A DNA stretch of 64,000 nucleotides from Streptomyces kanamyceticus. GTDB lineage: Bacteria > Actinomycetota > Actinomycetes > Streptomycetales > Streptomycetaceae. The stretch covers positions 3,968,001 to 4,032,000 of the forward strand of contig NZ_CP023699.1 in NCBI RefSeq assembly GCF_008704495.1, in the 5' to 3' direction. The notes under the pieces are model-generated. The model saw only the letters and a program-made list of their open reading frames with translations. It made no database searches and was not told the DNA's origin. Below are positions 57,214 through 64,000 of the stretch, piece by piece. The position numbers and the translations under genes were made by a program. Numbering within the stretch: position 1 is the first letter of the stretch; each line of letters opens with the position of its first letter.

Positions 57214-58179
57214 CTACTTAGGCAGCCACGACTTCCACTTCGCCGGGTTCTTGGCGATCCACGCCTTCGCCGCGTCGTCCGGCGACATCTTCTTGTCGGC
57301 GATCATCAAGGAGACCTCGTTCTGGTCCGCCTCCGACCACTTGAAGTTCTTCAGGAACGCCGCCGCCTCGCCGCCGTTCTTGGCGAAGTCCGCGTTGAAG
57401 TACTTCTGGAGCGGCGTGTGCGGGTAGGCACACTTGATCTTGGCCGGGTCGGCGTCGCAGCCCTCCTTGTACTCGGGCAGCTTCACCTCCGTCATCGGCA
57501 CCTTCTCGAACAGCCACTGCGGCTTGTACCAGTAGGTGAGGAACGGCTTCTGCTTCTTGGCGAACTGCTCGATCTGGGTGATCTGCGCCGCCTCGGACCC
57601 CGCGAAGACCACCTCGTAGTCGAGGTCGAGGTTCTGCACGAGGGCCTTGTCGTTCGTCACGTACGACGGGGAGCCGTCCATGAGCTGGCCCTTGTCGCCG
57701 CTCTCGGACGTACGGAACTGGTCGGCGTACTTGTTGAGGTTCTTCCAGTCCGTGACGTCCGGGTGCTTCTTGGCGAAGTACGTCGGGACGTACCAGCCGA
57801 TGTGCCCCGTCACGCCGACGTCGCCGCCGGGGACGATCGTCTTCTTGTCCTTGACGTAGCGCTGTTCCTGCTCGGGGTGGCCCCAGTCCTCCATGATCGC
57901 GTCGACGCGGCCCTGGCTGAGGGCGTCCCAGGCGGGCACCTCGTCGATCTGGACCTTGTCGACCCGGTAGCCCAGCTCGTTCTTGAGCAGGTACTCGGCG
58001 ACGGCGACGTCCGCCTGCGCGCCGACCCAGGACTGGACCGAGAGGGTCACCGTCTTGGCCCCGGCGGCGTTCGCGTACGGCGACGCCTGCTTGGTCATGT
58101 CGGCGGCACCGCAGCCGGAGAGCGCGAGCAGCGCGCCGACCGCCGTGACCGCACTGGTCACACGCGTACGAACTCGCAT
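57214..58179 (-). CDS. Glycine betaine ABC transporter substrate-binding lipoprotein
   Basis: 321 residues. Signal RVTSAVTAVGALLALSGC-GA with lipobox LSGC. OpuAC fold: TVTLSVQSWVGAQADVAVAEYLLKNELGYRVDKVQIDEVPAWDALSQGRVDAIMEDWGHPEQEQRYV, GDVGVTGHIGWYVPTYFAKKHPDV, KPFLTYWYKPQWLFEKV. The several Trp/Tyr residues (SW, DW, GWYV, YWYKPQW) are candidates for the aromatic cage that holds quaternary ammonium. Last gene of the choline-betaine unit; 1 base separates it from the permease stop-side neighbour. Delivers betaine for osmoprotection. Confidence 0.92.
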   Translation of the reverse strand: MRVRTRVTSAVTAVGALLALSGCGAADMTKQASPYANAAGAKTVTLSVQSWVGAQADVAVAEYLLKNELGYRVDKVQIDEVPAWDALSQGRVDAIMEDWGHPEQEQRYVKDKKTIVPGGDVGVTGHIGWYVPTYFAKKHPDVTDWKNLNKYADQFRTSESGDKGQLMDGSPSYVTNDKALVQNLDLDYEVVFAGSEAAQITQIEQFAKKQKPFLTYWYKPQWLFEKVPMTEVKLPEYKEGCDADPAKIKCAYPHTPLQKYFNADFAKNGGEAAAFLKNFKWSEADQNEVSLMIADKKMSPDDAAKAWIAKNPAKWKSWLPK

Positions 58180-58180
58180 G

Positions 58181-60148
58181 TCACGCTCCCTTCTTCGCGC
58201 GGCGTTCCGTCGGCTGCGTGACCCGGTCGAGCATCAGGCCGAGGCAGACGATCGCGGCACCGGCCACCAGGCCGGTCGCCAGGTCGCCCTGCGCGATGCC
58301 GAACACCACGTCGTAGCCGAGCGCGCCACCGCCGACCAGACCGCCGATGACGACGACGGCGAGGACCAGGACGACGCCCTGGTTGAGGGCGAGGAGCAGG
58401 GCGGGGCGGGCCAGCGGGAGCTGGACCTGGCGCAGCTGCTGCCAGCTGGTGGCGCCGAGGGAGCGCGAGGACTCCATCGCGGCGGCGTCGACCTGGCGCA
58501 GGCCCTGCGTGGTGATGCGGACGACGGCGGGCAGCGCGTAGACGACGGCCGCGGCGACCGCGGGGGCGCGGCCGATGCCGAAGAGGGCGACGACCGGGAT
58601 GAGGTACACGAACTGCGGCATCGTCTGGAAGACGTCGAGCACCGGGCGCAGCAGCCGTTCGAGCCGTGTGCTGCGGGATGCCGCGATGCCGATCGCGAAG
58701 CCGAGCACCACCGTCACGGCGACACCGGCGAGGACCTGCGAGAGCGTGTCGAGGGACTTGCTCCACACGCCGAGCACGCCGATGGCGGCCATCGCGGCGA
58801 CGGCGGTGAGCGCCGTCTGCCAGGTGCCGATCAGCCAGGCGAGCGCGGCGACGATGAGCAGGACCGACCACCAGGGCAGGCCCTGGAGGCCGTCGCGGAC
58901 CGGGTTGAGGACCCAGGTGGTGAAGTGCGCGGCCCAGTCGGCGGTGCCGCCGACGACGGGCACGTCGGTGTAGAGGTGGTCGACCATCCAGTCCTTGGCC
59001 GTGTTGACCGAGGGGGCGATGTTCACGACCCATCCGGTCGGCCAGTCCACGCGGTCCGCGAAGCGGGCGGCGAGCGCGGCGACGACGGTGACGGCGGCGG
59101 CGACGGACCAGCCGCGCCAGCCGCGCAGCGGCGAGTTGTCCTCGACGTGCGCGCCCATACGCTCGCCCGCGGCGCCGGTCACCCGGTCGAGGACCACGGC
59201 GAGCAGCACGATCGGGATGCCACCGGCGAGCGCCTGACCGACGTCGACGGTGGACAGGGCCTGGTAGACGCGGTCGCCGAGGCCGCCCGCGCCGATAACC
59301 GAGGCGATGACGGCCATGGAGAGCGCCATCATGATCGTCTGGTTGACGCCGAGCATCAGCTGCTTGAGGGCGAGCGGCAGGCGCGCGGAGAACAGTCGCT
59401 GGCGCGCGGTCGCGCCCAGCGAGCTGACCGCCTCCATCACGCCGCCGTCGGCGCCGCGCAGGCCGAGCGCGGTGAGCCGGGCCATGGGCGGGGCCGCGTA
59501 GACGACCGTCGCGATGATGGCCGCGGGCACGCCCATGCCGAAGACGAGGGCGAACGGCAGCAGGTACGCGTACGCGGGAAGGACCTGCATGGTGTCGAGG
59601 ACCGGGCGCAGGATCCGGAAGATCCGGTCGTTGAGGCCGCCCGCGAGGCCGAGCAGCAGACCCAGGATGACCGAGGCGAGGACGGCCACGATCATCAGGG
59701 CGAGCGTCTGCATGGTCGGCACCCACATGCCGAGCAGGCCGCACACGGCGAACGACGCGGCTGCCATGACGGCGAGCTTGACGCCCGCCACGCGCCAGGC
59801 GATGAGCCCGGCGGCGGCGGTCACTCCGGCCCAGCCCGCGGCGAGCAGCACCAGGTAGACGCCGCGCACCGACAGGACGATGGCGTTGCTGATGTGCCCG
59901 AAGAAGTAGGTGAACAGCCAGTGGCTGTCCCGGTTGTCGATGATCCAGTCGGTGGTCTTGCCCAGCGGCTCGGTCAGGTCGACGGTGAGCGCGTCGGGCC
60001 AGGCGCCGGACGCCCACTTGGCGTTGAGGATCGGCACGACGACGGCCGCGGCGACGGCGAGCAGCAGGAGCTTGCCGACGGCACGGTGTCGCAGGAGCGC
60101 GCCGATTCCGGTATCTCGTACGGGACTCGATGCGGTGGCGGTGGCCAT
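58181..60148 (-). CDS. Fused glycine betaine ABC transporter permease (two permease domains)
   Basis: 655 residues with two BPD_transp_1 modules in one chain. The first (about 110-310) contains LGLAGGLNDRIFRILRPVLDTMQVLPAYAYLLPFALVFGMGVPAAIIATVVYAAPPMARLTALGLRGADGGVMEAVSSLGATARQRLFSARLPLA. The second (about 420-640) repeats it with RLERLLRPVLDVFQTMPQFVYLIPVVALFGIGRAPAVAAAVVYALPAVVRITTQGLRQVDAAAMESSRSLGATSWQQLRQVQLPLA. The EAVSSLGA/ESSRSLGA segments are the ATPase-coupling loops. Single-permease systems usually form homodimers; here the dimer is covalent. Start overlaps the ATPase stop by one base. Confidence 0.92.
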   Translation of the reverse strand: MATATASSPVRDTGIGALLRHRAVGKLLLLAVAAAVVVPILNAKWASGAWPDALTVDLTEPLGKTTDWIIDNRDSHWLFTYFFGHISNAIVLSVRGVYLVLLAAGWAGVTAAAGLIAWRVAGVKLAVMAAASFAVCGLLGMWVPTMQTLALMIVAVLASVILGLLLGLAGGLNDRIFRILRPVLDTMQVLPAYAYLLPFALVFGMGVPAAIIATVVYAAPPMARLTALGLRGADGGVMEAVSSLGATARQRLFSARLPLALKQLMLGVNQTIMMALSMAVIASVIGAGGLGDRVYQALSTVDVGQALAGGIPIVLLAVVLDRVTGAAGERMGAHVEDNSPLRGWRGWSVAAAVTVVAALAARFADRVDWPTGWVVNIAPSVNTAKDWMVDHLYTDVPVVGGTADWAAHFTTWVLNPVRDGLQGLPWWSVLLIVAALAWLIGTWQTALTAVAAMAAIGVLGVWSKSLDTLSQVLAGVAVTVVLGFAIGIAASRSTRLERLLRPVLDVFQTMPQFVYLIPVVALFGIGRAPAVAAAVVYALPAVVRITTQGLRQVDAAAMESSRSLGATSWQQLRQVQLPLARPALLLALNQGVVLVLAVVVIGGLVGGGALGYDVVFGIAQGDLATGLVAGAAIVCLGLMLDRVTQPTERRAKKGA

Positions 60149-61272
60149 CAGGCGACCACCTCACCCTTGCCGGGGGCCGTTCGCGCGGCGGATGTCGTAC
60201 CCGCGACCACGTCGAGCAGTCCGGCGTGGTCCACCACGCCCAGGCAGCGCTTGCCGTCCATCACGCGCACCGGGAAGCCGGAGCGGGCGACGGCCTCGAT
60301 GGCCTCGGCGACCTTGGCGTCGGGCGCGAGGGCCGCGCCGCGGGACTCCTCGTCGGCGTCGGCGGGGCGCATCGCGCTGCGCACGGTCATCACGTCGGCG
60401 CGGGCCACGTCGCGGACGAAGTCGCGGACGTAGTCGTCGGCCGGGGAGCCGACGATCTCCTCGGGGGTGCCGAGCTGGACGACGCGGCCGTCGCGCATCA
60501 GGGCGATGCGGTCGCCGAGCTTGAGGGCCTCGCTGAGGTCGTGGGTGATGAAGACCATCGTGCGGCCCTCCTCACGGTGCAGCCGGACGACCTCTTCCTG
60601 CATGTCGCGGCGGATCAGCGGGTCGAGCGCGCTGAACGGCTCGTCGAACAGGAGGACTTCGGGGTCCACGGCGAGGGCGCGGGCCAGGCCCACACGCTGC
60701 TGCTGACCGCCGGAGAGCTGTCCGGGCTTGCGCTGCTCAAGACCGTCGAGACCGACCTTCGCGACGACTTCGAGGGCCTTGGCGCGGCGCTCGGCCTTGC
60801 CGACGCCCTGGATCTCCAGGCCGTACGCGACGTTGTCGAGGACCGAGCGGTGCGGCAGGAGCCCGAAGTGCTGGAAGACCATGGCGGCGCGGTGCCTGCG
60901 CAGTTCGCGCAGCCGGGCCTTGTCCATGGCGAGGACGTCCTCGCCGTCGATGGACAGGGCGCCCGACGTCGGCTCGATGAGCCGGGTCAGACAGCGTACG
61001 AGGGTGGACTTGCCGGAGCCCGACAGGCCCATGACGACGAAGACCTCGCCCTTGTTGACCTCGAAGGACACATCGCGCACGGCGGCGGTGCAGCCGGTCT
61101 GCTCGCGCAGTTCGGCGGGGCTCAGGCCGTGCAGCGAGGTGTCCTCGGGTATGCGCTCCGCCTTGGGTCCGAAGACCTTCCAGAGGTTCTTGACGGCGAA
61201 GACGGGGTTGCCGCCGCCCTCGCCGCTCGTCTTGTCGGTGTCCGTGGATGTCGTCACGGCGGCCTCGCTCAT
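60148..61272 (-). CDS. Glycine betaine ABC transporter ATPase with CBS domain (OpuAA/ProV-like)
   Basis: 374 residues. Walker [18 protein letters not shown]-loop [18 protein letters not shown], signature [17 protein letters not shown], Walker [25 protein letters not shown]-loop [13 protein letters not shown]-terminal CBS region ([14 protein letters not shown]...[45 protein letters not shown]) which, in relatives, senses ionic strength. [13 protein letters not shown] is the N-terminal extension usual in ProV. Start overlaps the betA stop by 4 bases (ATGA). Confidence 0.95.
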   Translation of the reverse strand: MSEAAVTTSTDTDKTSGEGGGNPVFAVKNLWKVFGPKAERIPEDTSLHGLSPAELREQTGCTAAVRDVSFEVNKGEVFVVMGLSGSGKSTLVRCLTRLIEPTSGALSIDGEDVLAMDKARLRELRRHRAAMVFQHFGLLPHRSVLDNVAYGLEIQGVGKAERRAKALEVVAKVGLDGLEQRKPGQLSGGQQQRVGLARALAVDPEVLLFDEPFSALDPLIRRDMQEEVVRLHREEGRTMVFITHDLSEALKLGDRIALMRDGRVVQLGTPEEIVGSPADDYVRDFVRDVARADVMTVRSAMRPADADEESRGAALAPDAKVAEAIEAVARSGFPVRVMDGKRCLGVVDHAGLLDVVAGTTSAARTAPGKGEVVA

Positions 61273-62804
61273 CGAGCGTCACCGCCAAGCATCTCGGCAC
61301 ATTTCTCCCCGACCATGAGTACTCCGATCATCGGGTTCACGGCGGGCATCGTCGGGAAGACGGATGCGTCCGCGATACGGATTCCGGCCATGCCCCGGAT
61401 CTTCAACTCCGGGTCCACCACTGCGAGTTCATCAGTGGAGGCACCCATTCGGCAGGTGCCCGCAGGGTGGTAGACGGTGTGCGCGGCCTTGCGCACGAGC
61501 TCGCTGATCTCGGCGTCCTCGGTGACCTCGGGGCCGGGGAAGACCTCGCGCTTGAGCCACTTCTTGAACGGCTCGGCCTCGGCGACCTTCCGCGCGAGCT
61601 TGATGCCGTCGACGAGGGTCTGCCCGTCGTAGTCGCCCTCGTCCTCGAAGTACTTGAAGTCGAGCGCGGGCTTGACCTCCGGGTCCGCCGACGTCAGGTA
61701 GAGACGGCCGCGGGCACGGGACTTGGGGATGTTCGGCGTCATCGACACACCGTGCTCGGGGCGCTCGTAGCCCAGGCGCTCCGGGTTGTCGGTGAACGGA
61801 ATTTGGTAGAAGTGGAACATCAGGTCCGGGCCCTTGTGGGCCGGGTCCCGCTTCACGAACAGACCGGCGTCCGAGTCCATCGCGGAGTTGCCGGGGATCG
61901 GCCCGTTGGTCTCCCAGACGATGACCGACTCGGGGTGGTCGATGAGGTTCTCACCGACGCCGGGCAGGTCGTGCACGACCGGGATGCCGAGGGCTTCGAG
62001 GTCCTTCTTCGGACCGATGCCGGAGTGCATGAGCAGGCGCGGGGTGTCGACGGCCCCGGCGCAGACGAGCACCTCGTTACGGGCGGTGAGGAGCTTCTCC
62101 ACACCCTCCTTCGTACGGATGTGGACGCCGCGCGCGGTCTTGCCCTCCAGCTCCAGCTTGGTGGCCCAGGTCTCCAGGAAGAGGTGGAGGTTGGGGCGGT
62201 CACCGGCCTCCATGTGGGGGTGCAGATAGGCGACCGACGCGGAGGAGCGCTTGTTGTTCTCCGGGTGGTACGAGAGGTCGAAGAAGCCGACGCCCTCGTC
62301 GAAGGGCTTGTCGTTGAAGCCGACGACCTCGGGGACGCCGAGCGCGCTCTTCGTCGCCTCGACCCAGTCGGTGGCGATCTGGTTCTGGTCCTTCTTGGCG
62401 ACGCGCACGACGTTGTTGCGCAGCTTGCCGAAGAAGGGGTCCATGGCCTTGGCGCCCCAGCCGGTGGCGCCCGCCTCTTCCCACTCGTCCCAGTCGGAGG
62501 GCAGCGGCTTGAAGGAGATCAGGGTGTTGTGCGACGAGCAGCCGCCGAGCACCTTGGCGCGGCTGTGCAGGATGTGCGAGTTGCCGCGCGGCTGCTCCGT
62601 GGTGGTGTAGCCGTAGTCGAGGTCGCCGCCGAGCAGGCCGAGCCAGCGGCGGAGCGTGAGGACGTCCTCGCGGTCGATGTCGCTGGGGCCGCCCTCGATG
62701 ACGGCGACGGTGACGTCCGGGTTCTCGGTGAGGCGGGACGCGATCACCGATCCCGCGGTGCCGCCACCGACGATGACGTAGTCGTACTCGGTCTGGTCAG
62801 ACAT
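61269..62804 (-). CDS. betA: GMC oxidoreductase, probable choline dehydrogenase
   Basis: 511 residues. FAD motif [25 protein letters not shown] signature 1 [22 protein letters not shown]; signature 2 [16 protein letters not shown]; catalytic His-Asn region [11 protein letters not shown] and [20 protein letters not shown]. Together with the aldehyde dehydrogenase upstream and betaine transporter genes downstream, it most likely oxidises choline to betaine aldehyde. The sequence alone would fit other alcohol substrates. Overlaps the ATPase gene by 4 bases. Confidence 0.9.
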   Translation of the reverse strand: MSDQTEYDYVIVGGGTAGSVIASRLTENPDVTVAVIEGGPSDIDREDVLTLRRWLGLLGGDLDYGYTTTEQPRGNSHILHSRAKVLGGCSSHNTLISFKPLPSDWDEWEEAGATGWGAKAMDPFFGKLRNNVVRVAKKDQNQIATDWVEATKSALGVPEVVGFNDKPFDEGVGFFDLSYHPENNKRSSASVAYLHPHMEAGDRPNLHLFLETWATKLELEGKTARGVHIRTKEGVEKLLTARNEVLVCAGAVDTPRLLMHSGIGPKKDLEALGIPVVHDLPGVGENLIDHPESVIVWETNGPIPGNSAMDSDAGLFVKRDPAHKGPDLMFHFYQIPFTDNPERLGYERPEHGVSMTPNIPKSRARGRLYLTSADPEVKPALDFKYFEDEGDYDGQTLVDGIKLARKVAEAEPFKKWLKREVFPGPEVTEDAEISELVRKAAHTVYHPAGTCRMGASTDELAVVDPELKIRGMAGIRIADASVFPTMPAVNPMIGVLMVGEKCAEMLGGDAR

Positions 62805-62947
62805 GCGTGCGTGCTCCTCTTCCTGCGAGGTCGTGCGAAGGTGCTTGCGCGTAATGAGCGGGGGGTGCTCGGGGGGGTGAAGGTGCTTGACGTACGCGCG
62901 CGGGGCGGTGTGTGTGCCGCCCCGCGCGTACCGCTACGTGCCGGGGA

Positions 62948-64000
62948 TCAGCCCGCGAACCAGCGGACCGGCTGTGGCGCCAGGTTCTGGTAGATGTGCT
63001 TGGACTCGCGGTACTCGGCGAGTCCCGCGGGGCCGAGCTCGCGCCCGACGCCGCTCTTGCCGAAGCCGCCCCACTCCGCCTGCGGCAGGTAGGGGTGGAA
63101 GTCGTTGATCCAGATGGTGCCGTGGCGCATCCGGCGCGCCATGCGGCGGGCGCGGCCCGAATCGGTGGTCCACACGGCGCCCGCGAGACCGTACTCGGTG
63201 TCGTTGGCGAGCGCGACGGCCTCGTCCTCGGTGCGGAAGGTCTCGACGCTGAGGACGGGCCCGAAGACCTCTTCGCGTACGACCCGCATCTCGCGGTGGC
63301 ACTGGTCGAGCACGGTCGGCTCGTAGAAGTAGCCCTCGGCCGGACGGACGTCGCTGGGCTCGGGGCGCTTGCCGCCGGAGCGGAGCACCGCGCCCTCCTC
63401 CAGGGCGGAGGCGACGTACATCTCGGTCTTCTCGCGCTGATGCTCGGAGACCAGCGGGCCGCACTCGACGCCCTCTTCGGTGCCGCGGCCGAGCTTGATC
63501 TGCTGGGCCCTGCGGGCGAGTTCGGCGACGAAGCGCTCGCGGATGGACTCCTCGATGATGAGGCGGCCACCGGCGGAGCAGACCTGCCCGCTGTGGATGA
63601 AGGCGGCGTTCAGCGCCTGGTCGACGGCGGTGTCGAAGTCCTCGTCGGTGGCGCAGGCGTCGGCGAACACCACGTTGGGGTTCTTGCCGCCGAGCTCCAG
63701 GGCGACCTTCTTCACGCCGAGCGCGGCGGCCTGGGCGACCTTGGTGCCGGAGACGAGGCCGCCGGTGAAGGAGACCAGGTCGACGTCGGGGTGGTCGGAC
63801 AGGCGGGCGCCGACCGTGTGTCCTGGGCCCGTCACGATGTTGGCGACACCGGCGGGCAGGCCCGCCTCCACCAGCAGCTCGATCAGCGCGACCGTCGTCA
63901 GCGGAGTGACCTCACTCGGCTTGATGACGAAGGTGTTGCCCGCCGCGAGGGCCGGGGCGATCTTCCAACTGGCCTGCAGGAGCGGGTAGTTCCAGGGCGT
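62948..64000 (-). CDS. betB: Aldehyde dehydrogenase, probable betaine aldehyde dehydrogenase (N-terminus beyond window)
   Basis: The last 350 codons are present; the frame runs off the right edge. Visible are TPWNYPLLQASWKIAPALAAGNTFVIKPSE, the NAD-binding GARLSDHPDVDLVSFTGG, catalytic Glu in KKVALELGGKNPNVVFADAC, nucleophile Cys in HSGQVCSAGGRLIIEESI, and FGPVLSVETF / GTIWINDFHPYLPQAEWGGFGKSGVGRELGP. The FHPYLPQAEWGG-G-SG-GRELG ending is typical of BetB-type enzymes. Oxidises betaine aldehyde to glycine betaine with NAD(P). The 143-base gap to betA shows no strong hairpin, so co-transcription is likely. Confidence 0.92.
   Translation of the reverse strand, partial: TPWNYPLLQASWKIAPALAAGNTFVIKPSEVTPLTTVALIELLVEAGLPAGVANIVTGPGHTVGARLSDHPDVDLVSFTGGLVSGTKVAQAAALGVKKVALELGGKNPNVVFADACATDEDFDTAVDQALNAAFIHSGQVCSAGGRLIIEESIRERFVAELARRAQQIKLGRGTEEGVECGPLVSEHQREKTEMYVASALEEGAVLRSGGKRPEPSDVRPAEGYFYEPTVLDQCHREMRVVREEVFGPVLSVETFRTEDEAVALANDTEYGLAGAVWTTDSGRARRMARRMRHGTIWINDFHPYLPQAEWGGFGKSGVGRELGPAGLAEYRESKHIYQNLAPQPVRWFAG

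Overview
The window is GC-rich actinobacterial chromosome, almost certainly from a Streptomyces. Support comes from the strong GC bias at third codon positions, frequent GTG starts, many ECF sigma factors, a SARP-type regulator with STAND ATPase, two secreted GH20 hexosaminidases, an sdhCDAB operon, and a gene order (sdh, metallophosphoesterase, SCO4848-type small membrane protein, D-Ala-D-Ala carboxypeptidase, BrkB, GtrA, trpS, glyA) that I recall from the SCO48xx core region of S. coelicolor. No tRNA, rRNA, CRISPR array or prophage was seen.

Layout. 1-8.8 kb: a signalling block with three paralogous ECF sigma factors, a small protein coupled to one of them, an LppX/LprG-like lipoprotein, a secreted FG-GAP protein, and a two-gene unit made of a membrane-anchored periplasmic-binding-like protein and a P-loop (STAND-like) ATPase that lies directly downstream of the third sigma gene. 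8.9-12.3 kb: small, mostly hypothetical envelope and cytoplasmic proteins, including an MmpS-like and a DUF4328 membrane protein. 12.4-20.7 kb: two GH20 hexosaminidases bracket an OHCU decarboxylase (purine catabolism) and sdhCDAB, which ends in a strong terminator. 20.8-23.4 kb: a VOC protein, a MITE-like element with 19-bp perfect terminal inverted repeats, and a divergent marR/MFS efflux pair with palindromic operators between the genes. 23.4-28.3 kb: an MMPL transporter with an unusual C-terminal beta-sandwich domain, divergent from an OmpR-type two-component system. 28.4-32.9 kb: an RsbW-like kinase, a metallophosphoesterase, a DD-carboxypeptidase and a BrkB protein. 32.9-37.2 kb: a full decaprenyl-phosphoryl-arabinose (DPA) gene set (GtrA, UbiA, PAP2, DprE1, DprE2). 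37.2-42.6 kb: a lipoprotein, a 2H phosphoesterase, trpS, and a fourth ECF sigma/anti-sigma pair with matching ECF promoters in front of the sigma gene and the gene after the pair. 42.7-45.5 kb: glyA, preceded by a candidate ZTP riboswitch, divergent from rocD. 45.7-53.9 kb: a lipoprotein, a giant SARP/STAND regulator carrying a 15-bp minisatellite, an oxidoreductase, a glutathionylspermidine-synthase-like protein with its lipoprotein partner, an EamA permease and a VOC protein. 53.9-57.1 kb: a MocR regulator divergent from two tandem AhpD-like peroxidase genes and a PEP-mutase-like enzyme. 57.2-64 kb: a choline/glycine betaine osmoprotection operon (betB, betA, ABC transporter).

Two themes recur. 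One is ECF-sigma-centred envelope signalling: four ECF genes, lipoproteins, and the DPA, DD-carboxypeptidase and betaine genes. The other is an unusual density of short in-frame or intergenic tandem repeats (8, 12, 14, 15, 18 and 21 bp units), several of which sit exactly at gene ends. All domain and family assignments come from reading the translated sequences; no database search was run.
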